NCBI GenBank assembly: GCA_900321525.1
Contig: ONWL01000006.1
Location: forward strand, 1-18,055
From: an uncultured Eubacteriales bacterium
Lineage (GTDB): Bacteria; Bacillota; Clostridia; Lachnospirales; Lachnospiraceae
DNA: 18,055 bases
Direction of reading: 5' to 3'
Below the pieces are notes generated by a model. It ran no database searches and was not told the DNA's origin. It saw only the letters and a list, made by a program, of their open reading frames with translations. The first letter of the stretch is position 1, and each line of letters opens with the position of its first letter. Position numbers and translations under genes: made by a program. Below, piece by piece: positions 7,363 to 13,243 of this stretch.

Positions 7363-7612
7363 AGGCAATTGTGAAACTCCGAAAAGTATCTTGAATATGA
7401 TGCCAAGGGAGGCAAACATGTCTTAAGAAGGCTCTTGAAAACGTCGGTACTTTGTTTTTGAGTAAATGTTATAACATTTACTCAAAAACATTAGTATCCG
7501 TTACTGTTTTGATCATTCTTATGAATGATCCGAAGCGAAAGCGTGCCTTCGAGAGACATGTTGCGTACGCAGGCATCATGTCAAAAAAGTAAATGGAGTT
7601 TCACAATTGCCT
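7363..7612. mobile_element. 250-bp self-complementary MITE-like intergenic element
   Basis: The ends are perfect 18-bp inverted repeats (7363-7380 and 7595-7612, outermost bases AGGCAATTG). Beyond them the arms stay similar for about 80 nt: reading inward from each end both contain ATGATGCC, then ACATGTCT, then GAAGGC, then TCGG. The centre holds a perfect 38-bp palindrome (7453-7490) and a second perfect hairpin (7511-7518 with 7523-7530). The right arm carries the palindrome TGCGTACGCA (7561-7570). There is no open frame of note and no obvious target duplication. The right end overlaps the stop codon of the binding-protein gene. A diverged half copy lies at 15412-15512. The architecture suggests a non-autonomous, hairpin-forming repeat; its mobilising enzyme is unknown. 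Confidence 0.7.
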
Positions 7613-8654
7613 ACTCCTCCGGATATAAGATATCTGCCAACTGTTCATATGCCTGTCCCCACTTTGCATTGGGTTTCAGGTTGTACAAATGTTTATCCAG
7701 CACATAATACCGTCCCTCCTGCACTGCTGTAAGGGAACTCCATGCCGGATTGCCAAGCAACTGCTCCTCTGCTGTATCCATGGCCGCCTGTGTATTTTCC
7801 CCCTGTGTGGTGATAAATATATAATCCGGGTCAGCCCCAATGATGGCTTCGATGCTCAAATCATCCAGCAGGCTTTCTTCCTGATCTGCAATGTTGATAC
7901 AGCCTAAGTCTGCCAGCATCTCACCGCCTACATTGTCCTTGCTTCCCTTTGCCTTGATGCTGCCAGATGCCGTGCGCAAAAACAGCACTGTAGGTGCACT
8001 GCCATCGATTCGTTCCTTTACTTGTGCAATCTGCTCCTGTACCGCCAGACCATTTTCCTGGTACAGGTCTTTTCTACCGGTAATGGAAGTAGCAATGTCC
8101 AGCATATGCAGATAGTCATCGAAATTGGATACTGCAAAGTATGCCACTGTAATCCCCGCCTGTGTCAGGGTTTCTTCCAGTTCAATATCTGCATCAGTAT
8201 TGGCACTGGCAATGACGAAGTCCGGTTCTGCCGCAATGAGCTGCTCTAGATCTGGGTTTAAAATACTGCCCAGATTCACCACATCTTCTCCCAAATCCAG
8301 TTCCAGACTGGTCCAGGAATCATTGGCCGCAGCCACTACTTCCCCGCCTGCCAGCAGCCAGATGTCTGTAAAACTGCCAATGAGGGTTGCCACACGCCCA
8401 GGATCAGAAACCGTCACTTCCCTGCCCAGATCATCCGTAAAGGTAACGACCTCTGCTTCCAGAGCCTCTGTCTCCGTCTCTTCCTCTGTCTGTACTGCGG
8501 TACTCTCTACAGTTGTCTCCGCAACAGTTTGCGCTGTCTGTACAACTGTATTTTCCAGTGCCTGTGTAGATTCCGCCCGGTCTGTTGCTGTACACCCACT
8601 GCAAATCAGTGCTGCTGCACACATCATTGCCAGCCTTCTTGCTTCATTTCTCAT
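7611..8654 (-). CDS. ABC transporter substrate-binding lipoprotein, FecB/BtuF type (class III fold)
   Basis: A 347-residue secreted lipoprotein. The signal peptide is basic and short and ends at Cys21 (context CSGC), the expected lipidation site. A Thr/Glu-rich linker (about 22-68) follows, and then the periplasmic-binding domain opening with FTDDLGREVTVSDPGRVATL, the usual start of iron-chelate/cobalamin binding proteins. Further family features are NPDLEQLIAAEPDFVIA and PDYIFITTQGE. No substrate-specific residue was recognised. It presumably delivers to the permease/ATPase at 4064-5816, the only matching transporter here, though the genes are on opposite strands with cysG between them. It has its own promoter at 8724-8752, after the terminator of the homocysteine operon. 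The TAG stop (7613-7611) lies within the terminal repeat of the MITE-like element. Confidence 0.9.
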   Translation of the reverse strand: MRNEARRLAMMCAAALICSGCTATDRAESTQALENTVVQTAQTVAETTVESTAVQTEEETETEALEAEVVTFTDDLGREVTVSDPGRVATLIGSFTDIWLLAGGEVVAAANDSWTSLELDLGEDVVNLGSILNPDLEQLIAAEPDFVIASANTDADIELEETLTQAGITVAYFAVSNFDDYLHMLDIATSITGRKDLYQENGLAVQEQIAQVKERIDGSAPTVLFLRTASGSIKAKGSKDNVGGEMLADLGCINIADQEESLLDDLSIEAIIGADPDYIFITTQGENTQAAMDTAEEQLLGNPAWSSLTAVQEGRYYVLDKHLYNLKPNAKWGQAYEQLADILYPEE

Positions 8655-8723
8655 TCTTTTCTGTTCCCTTTCATTTTTCGCTTGATACGTAATTGTTCCA
8701 TGCCTTCACAGTTGCCTTAATAC

Positions 8724-8752
8724 ACGATATAAACATATGGCCGGAAAGTCAA
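8724..8752 (-). promoter_or_regulatory. Promoter of the substrate-binding protein gene
   Basis: TTGACT (8752-8747) and TATCGT (8729-8724) on the minus strand are separated by 17 nt and located directly after the hcyD terminator. The -10 is imperfect. The leader to the ATG at 8654 is about 65 nt. Confidence 0.5.
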
Positions 8753-8761
8753 TGTGAAGAT

Positions 8762-8804
8762 AACAGAAAAGCAGCCAACTATGCAAACTATGGCACTGGC
8801 TGCT
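8762..8804 (-). terminator. Terminator of the metY-hcyD operon
   Basis: On the minus strand AGCAGCCA (8804-8797) pairs with TGGCTGCT (8777-8770), an 8-bp stem, followed by TTTTCTGTT. The 19-nt loop is long for a terminator. It lies 57 nt after the hcyD stop. Confidence 0.7.
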
Positions 8805-8860
8805 CCTCTTCACTGCTATGTCTCATGACATACAAACGTCTCATCAGACTTTGCAATTGA

Positions 8861-9277
8861 TCACTCTACATACTGGATTTCTTCTTTGGACACATCTGTA
8901 TGTCCCTGAATCCGGAATGCGTTCAACACCGGATGCTCTCTATCCTGCAAAGATAGAATCAGATAATCAATACTGGAATCATATGCCAGACGCTTATCTT
9001 CCTCAGAAGGACGAGACGGAGATTCCGGATGGGAATGCCAGTTGCCTAACTGTACCCAACCATTGGCACGCATATCTTTGATGGCGGCCAGCTGTTCCCT
9101 GGGATCCATACTAAAATGCTCATTGCTCTCATCAATATTGGTCAGCAGATATACATGCTGTACAGTCTTGATATCACCCTCAATGGTGCCGCCAAGCAGA
9201 CCGCAGGCCTCGTTTGGCAGACCTTCCTCTGCATGCTTTAAAATTTTTTCGTAATCAATTTTTGTCATTTTTAACAT
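8861..9277 (-). CDS. hcyD: JAMM/JAB (M67) metallopeptidase, HcyD-like
   Basis: A 138-residue zinc isopeptidase/carboxypeptidase-type protein. The JAMM signature is complete: Glu23 in NEACGLLGG and HSH-x7-S-x2-D (His81, His83, Ser91, Asp94). GAGGAG lies 9 nt upstream of ATG 9277. In Wolinella succinogenes HcyD removes the extra C-terminal residue from the sulfur carrier HcyS and later hydrolyses HcyS-homocysteine to free homocysteine; Mec does the comparable release in the CysO cysteine pathway of actinobacteria. Here it is the last gene after hcyS and hcyF, and the carrier in the same operon has an extra residue after its glycines, which is the substrate such an enzyme needs. MetY rather than CysM in the operon favours homocysteine as product. 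The HcyD role is inferred from this context. Confidence 0.85.
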   Translation of the reverse strand: MLKMTKIDYEKILKHAEEGLPNEACGLLGGTIEGDIKTVQHVYLLTNIDESNEHFSMDPREQLAAIKDMRANGWVQLGNWHSHPESPSRPSEEDKRLAYDSSIDYLILSLQDREHPVLNAFRIQGHTDVSKEEIQYVE

Positions 9278-9332
9278 CTGATTCTTCTCCTCTATTTGAA
9301 AGCATTTCCGTAACTGTCCAGTCCCTTCACCA

Positions 9333-10148
9333 TTATTGTGGTCTTTTCAGTTCACACACTGCCTGCTCATAGTCGATCAGCTCTGTAATGGTCGGATGAT
9401 CACCGCAGACTGCACAGCCACTGGTTTCCTTTGGCAACTTGATCTTATGAAACTCCATAGTCAATGCATCGTAGGTCAGCAAATAGCCTGTCAGCAGATC
9501 CCCCTTGCCAATGATATATTTGATGGCCTCCATAGCCTGCAAACTGCCGATGACACCGCCCATTGCGCCGATGACACCTGCCTGCTTACAGGTAGGCACC
9601 GCATCCTTTGGCGGTGGGTTCTTAAATACGCAACGATAGCATGGACCTTCTCCCGGTACATAGGTCATCAGCTGTCCCTTGAACCGGATGATTCCCGCAT
9701 GGGAGAATGGTTTCTTCTCCATGACGCAGGCATCGTTGATCAGGAACTTGGCTGGGAAATTGTCAGTACCATCGATGATAAAGTCATACTCTCTGATCAG
9801 TTCTCTGATGTTTTCAGAGGTAACAAACAGCTGGTAAGTGTTGACTTTTACATCCGGGTTCATCTTTGCGATGGTTTCCTCGGCAGACTTTACCTTTGGC
9901 TTGCCTACATCCTCTGTGCCGTGGATGATCTGACGCTGTAAGTTGGACAGATCTACCTCATCTGCATCTACAATACCGATAGTACCTACACCTGCTGCTG
10001 CCAGATACATAGCTGCCGGTGCGCCTAGTCCGCCGGCACCGATGATCAACACCTTGGCATTGAGCAGCTTCTTCTGTCCCTTTGCGCCTACTTCTTTTAA
10101 AATCACATGGCGGGAATACCGCTCTAACTGTTCATCTGTCAAAGCCAT
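9333..10148 (-). CDS. hcyF: E1-like ThiF/MoeB/HesA family adenylyltransferase, HcyF-like
   Basis: A 271-residue enzyme that would adenylate the C-terminal glycine of the sulfur carrier, preparing it for sulfide. Visible motifs: GAGGLG at 37-42 (nucleotide loop), Asp61 and Asp63 in VDADEVDLSNLQRQ with Arg72, Asp126/Asp129 in DGTDN, Cys187 in PTCKQAG (the family's conserved reactive cysteine), and structural zinc ligands Cys170, Cys173, Cys245 and Cys248. No rhodanese domain is attached, unlike longer MoeB/MoeZ proteins. Its ATG shares one base with the hcyS stop (TAATG), so translation is coupled one to one with its substrate. By sequence alone it could serve thiamine or molybdopterin synthesis, but no thiG, thiH, moaE or related genes are nearby, while metY and sir are. 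Confidence 0.9.
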   Translation of the reverse strand: MALTDEQLERYSRHVILKEVGAKGQKKLLNAKVLIIGAGGLGAPAAMYLAAAGVGTIGIVDADEVDLSNLQRQIIHGTEDVGKPKVKSAEETIAKMNPDVKVNTYQLFVTSENIRELIREYDFIIDGTDNFPAKFLINDACVMEKKPFSHAGIIRFKGQLMTYVPGEGPCYRCVFKNPPPKDAVPTCKQAGVIGAMGGVIGSLQAMEAIKYIIGKGDLLTGYLLTYDALTMEFHKIKLPKETSGCAVCGDHPTITELIDYEQAVCELKRPQ

Positions 10149-10354
10149 TAGCAGCCACCTCCCATGAAGTACAGAAATTCTACGCTGTCACCGTCTTTTA
10201 ATACCGTGCTTGCTACATCTGCGCTGCTGACAAACTCCTCGTTGATGGAAACAGTGACATACTCTGGTGTCTCTACGTTCTCCAATTCAATCAACTCCGG
10301 CAGTGTCAATCCATCTTTTACTTCTTTTCTGGTTCCTGTTACTGTAATAAACAT
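10148..10354 (-). CDS. hcyS: ThiS-like sulfur carrier protein with C-terminal Gly-Gly-Gly-Cys, HcyS-like
   Basis: A 68-residue beta-grasp protein of the ThiS/MoaD type: it begins MFITVTG, has DGLTLPELIE and VSINEEFV in the middle, and KDGDSVEFLYFMGGGC at the end. ThiS and MoaD end in Gly-Gly, whose terminal carboxyl is adenylated and turned into a thiocarboxylate. Here one cysteine (Cys68) follows Gly65-Gly67, so the carrier cannot be activated until it is removed. This parallels HcyS of Wolinella succinogenes, made with an extra Ala that HcyD cleaves. The ATG at 10354 has AGGAG six nucleotides upstream, and the TAA overlaps the hcyF start by one base. A 102-nt spacer separates it from tusA; it holds the RBS but no clear promoter. 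Confidence 0.88.
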   Translation of the reverse strand: MFITVTGTRKEVKDGLTLPELIELENVETPEYVTVSINEEFVSSADVASTVLKDGDSVEFLYFMGGGC

Positions 10355-10456
10355 CTCTTTCTCCTATCCTTTCTAAATTGATATTCTAATGTTATCTAAA
10401 ATAAACTGGCTCTCATCTCTATAAAACTTTGATCCTGCACAAATTTGCATGACCTA

Positions 10457-10702
10457 TTATTCCCCTACTTTTTTCACATACAGTGTGTAGGTTCCGTCTT
10501 CGTTGTCTTCCAACTTCAAAATCTGGTGTCCTTCTTCCTTGATGCTACGGGGTACATTCTGTACCGGCTCTCCGTCATTCATACGGATTGCCAGAATCTG
10601 TCCCTCATCCAGCTCCTCCAGACTGACTTTTGCCTTTACAAAGGTCAGCGGACACACCTTATCTGTAATATCTACCTGCTCATCAAATGAAATCTCAGCC
10701 AT
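10457..10702 (-). CDS. TusA/SirA-like sulfur-transfer protein
   Basis: An 81-residue protein of the TusA/YeeD/SirA fold. The sulfur-binding cysteine is Cys17 in KVCPLTFVKAK; canonical TusA has CPxP there, whereas this one has CPLT, a variant I associate with clostridial sulfur clusters. DEGQILAIRMNDGEPVQNVPRSIKEEGH follows the usual alpha/beta pattern. The ATG lies inside the end of the sulfite reductase gene (8-nt overlap, with AGGAGG in its last codons), so the two proteins are translationally coupled. Likely roles are carrying sulfane sulfur or bisulfide from the reductase or NifS to the HcyF/HcyS step. This is inferred from position; TusA is not part of the minimal reconstituted Wolinella pathway as I recall it. 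Confidence 0.85.
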   Translation of the reverse strand: MAEISFDEQVDITDKVCPLTFVKAKVSLEELDEGQILAIRMNDGEPVQNVPRSIKEEGHQILKLEDNEDGTYTLYVKKVGE

Positions 10703-11561
10703 TGTATGCCTCCTGTATTCTTTTCCGGAATTCCTCTTCTCCCACTCTCTGTAAGGTCAGACGGAACCGCTCACTTGGATTTGCAAAATCCTCGAAAAAG
10801 CCGATTGCCGCATCTGCCACCCGGAACAGGGTTTCCTTGTCCTTGATAATGGGGAGAAGTGTCTCTCCTTTATAAATCTTGTTGCCAAACAGACCGCCGA
10901 AGGATACGATATAACCGCTTTCTCCATGCCATGCATCTACCGGACAGGACTTCACGCACCGTCCGCAGTAATTGCACTTGTCTCTGTCAATGGCAATCTG
11001 TCCATCCTGCACAGACAAAGCACCTTCTCTGCACGCTTTCACACAGACATTACAGTGAATACATGCATCATGGTCACAGGTCACTTCCATACCGCCCTTG
11101 ATCCCCAGGTCATTTTCCTCTGCCTTCAGACAGTTGTTCTGACAGCCAGTTACACCGAACTTGAACTTGTGGGGCAGTTCTCTGCCGAAATAATGCTCAT
11201 TCAATTCCTTTGCCACACTATAGGTATCGATACAGCCGCTTGGACAGACTTCGCTGCCCTGACAAGCAGTGACGGTTCGCACTCTGGGACCGCACACACC
11301 CGGATTCACACCGCCCTTTGCCAGTTCTGCTCTCACTTCTTCGATGTCTTCAAACCGGATAAATGGAATTTCGATTCCCTGACGGGATGTCATATGTACA
11401 TATCCGTGTCCGTATTTTTCTGCCACCTCGGAGACTGTCTTAATGTTCTCTGCGGTGAGATTTCCACCTACTACCTGCAGACGCAGGGAAAAATATCCCT
11501 TCTGCTTCTGCCGCATAAAACCGCCCTTCTTCAAGGCAGCATAATCAATCGTACCTGCCAT
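10695..11561 (-). CDS. Small siroheme/4Fe-4S sulfite reductase with fused di-cluster ferredoxin domain
   Basis: A 288-residue enzyme predicted to reduce sulfite to sulfide in the cytoplasm. The N-terminal sulfite/nitrite reductase half has the siroheme-contacting stretch HMTSRQGIEIP (56-66). The siroheme-bridged 4Fe-4S ligands are Cys100 and Cys106 (CQGSEVC) with Cys140 and Cys144 (CQNNC). The C-terminal part is a ferredoxin with two 4Fe-4S motifs: Cys167/170/173/177 and Cys196/199/202/206. Size and layout resemble AsrC-like or small anaerobic sulfite reductases. ATG 11561 is preferred (GGAGG six nucleotides upstream) over the longer frame from 11633. No AsrA, AsrB or flavoprotein partner is nearby, so electrons probably come from free ferredoxin. 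It follows metY by 40 nt, with a small CCCGG/CCGGG hairpin (11578-11592) between. Nitrite reduction is possible but less likely here. Confidence 0.88.
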   Translation of the reverse strand: MAGTIDYAALKKGGFMRQKQKGYFSLRLQVVGGNLTAENIKTVSEVAEKYGHGYVHMTSRQGIEIPFIRFEDIEEVRAELAKGGVNPGVCGPRVRTVTACQGSEVCPSGCIDTYSVAKELNEHYFGRELPHKFKFGVTGCQNNCLKAEENDLGIKGGMEVTCDHDACIHCNVCVKACREGALSVQDGQIAIDRDKCNYCGRCVKSCPVDAWHGESGYIVSFGGLFGNKIYKGETLLPIIKDKETLFRVADAAIGFFEDFANPSERFRLTLQRVGEEEFRKRIQEAYNG

Positions 11562-11601
11562 CGCAATCCTCCATTCCCCCGGCATAACCGGGCAATTTGC
11601 T

Positions 11602-12837
11602 TCACTGAAATGCCTTTGCAATCGCCTGTGCAAAATCCTCTTTCAGATCTTCAATATCCTCTATTCCTACACTGATGCGCACCAAATCCTCAAAGACACC
11701 TGCATCAATCTTCTGCTGCTCTGTGCTGTGCAGGCTGATGGTAGAAGATGGATGTACCACCAGTGTCTTGGTGTCTCCGATATTGGACAGCACATACACG
11801 TAATTCAAGCTGTCAATCAGTTCAAATGCCCGCTCTTTACTACCGGTACGGATGGTCAAAATCCCGCCAAAATGGGTACCAAACTGTTCCTTTGCAATCT
11901 CATACCAGGAACTGCTTTCCAGTCCGGGATAGTTGACTGTCAATTCCGGATAAGTATCCTGCAGCCATCTTGCCAGTTCCAATGCATTGGCACACTCGCG
12001 CTCCATTCGAAGTCCCAGTGTTTCCAGTCCGATCTGATTCAGGAAAGCCGTCTGTGGAGACAAACAGGCACCTGTGTTACGGAACAATCCATTGCGCAGC
12101 TTTGCAATATAGGCATACGGGCCAAATTTCTGATAGGGCTTCAGCCCCGGATACCGGTCATAGTCCCACTTAAACTTGCCGCTGTCTGTCAGCACGCCGC
12201 TGATGGAATTGCTGCTTCCGTTAATATATTTAGATGTGGAATTCACCACAATATCCGCTCCCAGTTCAATGGGGCGTACCAGAAATGCAGTGGCCACTGT
12301 GTTGTCTACGATCAGTGGCAGGTCATGGCTATGTGCCAGTTTTGCCAGCGCCCTGATGTCTGTCACATCCAATCTGGGATTTCCAATGGTTTCTGCAAAA
12401 ATCAGCCGGGTACGGTCTGTAATGGCAGCCTCAAACTGCTCCCAGTGATTGTTCTCCACATAAATGGTGCGGATGCCAAATGGTTCCAAATCCGCAAACA
12501 GATCAATGCTGCCGCCATATAAGCTGGCACTGGTGACGATCTCATCTCCGGCACTGAGAATATTCAAAAAAGCATTGGTCAACGCTGCCATGCCGGAGGC
12601 ACAGGCAATGCTGGCAAGCCCTCCCTCTAACTTTGTCATCCGATTTTCAAACTCTGTAATGGTTGGATTTCCCACTCTTGTATAACAGTATCCCGGTGCC
12701 CGATTTTCAAAAATCCGTTCCAATGCATCAGCAGAGGGCTGTGCAAAGGCACTGGACTGGTAAATAGGAGAGAGGGTAGCTCCGTATTTTTCATCCCGGT
12801 CTTTCCCGGCATGCAGCAAAGATGTATTAAACTTCAC
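11602..12837 (-). CDS. metY: O-acetylhomoserine sulfhydrylase (MetY), PLP-dependent
   Basis: A 411-residue enzyme of the Cys/Met-metabolism PLP family that replaces the acetyl group of O-acetylhomoserine with sulfur, giving homocysteine. Landmarks: YTRVGNPT at 52-59, Tyr107 and Gly108-109 in SLYGGS, Asp178 in IVDNTVAT (PLP nitrogen) and Lys203 in NSTSKYINGSSNSISG (Schiff base). The long C-terminal domain with HFGGIL and VVHPSSTISLHS is that of MetY rather than MetB or cystathionine lyase. In the HcyS pathway MetY uses the protein thiocarboxylate rather than free sulfide. The start codon is GTG (12837-12835), with AGGAGG nine nucleotides upstream. It is the first gene of the operon, behind a strong promoter and two palindromes. 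Confidence 0.93.
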   Translation of the reverse strand: MKFNTSLLHAGKDRDEKYGATLSPIYQSSAFAQPSADALERIFENRAPGYCYTRVGNPTITEFENRMTKLEGGLASIACASGMAALTNAFLNILSAGDEIVTSASLYGGSIDLFADLEPFGIRTIYVENNHWEQFEAAITDRTRLIFAETIGNPRLDVTDIRALAKLAHSHDLPLIVDNTVATAFLVRPIELGADIVVNSTSKYINGSSNSISGVLTDSGKFKWDYDRYPGLKPYQKFGPYAYIAKLRNGLFRNTGACLSPQTAFLNQIGLETLGLRMERECANALELARWLQDTYPELTVNYPGLESSSWYEIAKEQFGTHFGGILTIRTGSKERAFELIDSLNYVYVLSNIGDTKTLVVHPSSTISLHSTEQQKIDAGVFEDLVRISVGIEDIEDLKEDFAQAIAKAFQ

Positions 12838-12938
12838 TCTATCCTTCCTCCTTTCTTATTCCATTGGGCAATTGCCTGTGTATTCCATAGAAGAATAGAA
12901 TTTCTTCATGAAGAGAATGCACGGCAACGCCTTCTTTT

Positions 12939-12951
12939 CCTATCAAATAGG
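12939..12951 (-). promoter_or_regulatory. Palindrome downstream of the metY promoter, candidate operator
   Basis: CCTAT and ATAGG flank CAA in perfect symmetry, about 17-30 nt downstream of the predicted metY transcription start. The CCTATCA heptamer also occurs in the palindrome in the ABC permease leader (4011-4017), hinting at a shared sulfur- or iron-responsive regulator. The regulator is unknown. Confidence 0.4.
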
Positions 12952-12958
12952 TATGTTT

Positions 12959-12980
12959 TATATTCTTATGTTTGAATATA
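12959..12980 (-). promoter_or_regulatory. Inverted repeat overlapping the metY -10 box
   Basis: TATATTC (12959-12965 on the plus strand) and GAATATA (12974-12980) are exact inverted 7-mers separated by 8 nt; the second includes the -10 box. This is a typical position for a dimeric repressor, possibly MarR or Rrf2 type. AT-richness raises the chance of coincidence. Confidence 0.4.
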
Positions 12981-13003
12981 GCATTTCCGTTTGGCTTTGT
13001 CAA
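12975..13003 (-). promoter_or_regulatory. Promoter of the metY-sir-tusA-hcySFD operon
   Basis: TTGACA (13003-12998) and TATATT (12980-12975) on the minus strand with a 17-nt spacer. It is the only strong promoter seen upstream of metY, leaving a leader of about 130 nt. I found no SAM-I riboswitch core or T-box motif in that leader. Confidence 0.75.
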
Positions 13004-13146
13004 TCCTTCCCTGCTTTTCTGTGATAGGTATTTCTTATAGCCTGTCATATACTTTTCCTTATACTCATCCAACTCGTCCTCTATCTGCTCATTGATATCG
13101 TACCATTTTGCTGTTCTTTATTCACAAGCGACTGTTTTCTATCACA

Positions 13147-13186
13147 CAAAAAATCAGGATCCACTCCGAAAAGTCAATCCTGATTT
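13147..13186 (-). terminator. Terminator of the marR-type gene
   Basis: AAATCAGGAT (13151-13160) pairs with ATCCTGATTT (13177-13186), a 10-bp stem with a 16-nt loop. On the minus strand it runs straight into TTTTTTGTG. It lies 58 nt beyond the MarR stop and separates that gene from metY. Confidence 0.75.
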
Positions 13187-13243
13187 GTACACGCATGAAT
13201 TCTATTTTAGTTTTATGTCTATAGTTCTTATATCCATATGATG

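Larger units (their letters stand above)
12839..13114 (-). pseudogene. Coding-like remnant upstream of metY (doubtful)
   Basis: The minus strand is open from about 13114 to a TAG at 12841-12839. The first part (down to about 13000) reads as plausible protein rich in Lys, Glu and Tyr, containing WYDINEQIEDELDEYKEKY. There is no ATG start or ribosome binding site; the only in-frame start is TTG 13072. A GTG frame just upstream (MNKEQQ) would need a +1 shift to join it. The metY promoter lies inside the frame at 12975-13003, so the 3' half is more likely leader than protein. I do not recognise the protein. It may be a decayed gene end or chance. Confidence 0.2.

Noticed and set aside
7363..7612. 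Intrinsic terminator of the binding-protein gene
   Set aside because: The structure is far longer than a terminator, its 38-bp palindrome is AT-rich without a proper T-tract, and related sequence recurs at 15.4 kb.
9333..10354. ThiS-ThiF as thiamine, or MoaD-MoeB as molybdopterin, genes
   Set aside because: No thiG, thiH, thiC, moaE or other partner genes are present. The carrier has an extra C-terminal cysteine, and the operon also holds metY, a sulfite reductase and a JAMM protease.
8861..10354. Actinobacterial CysO-Mec-CysM cysteine pathway
   Set aside because: The architecture is related, but the PLP enzyme in the operon is MetY-type (fold type I, Lys203 in STSKYINGSSNSISG), not a CysM cysteine synthase.
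12838..12974. SAM-I riboswitch or T-box in the metY leader
   Set aside because: Neither the conserved SAM-I core nor a T-box sequence was found. The leader contains only short palindromes and the coding-like stretch.
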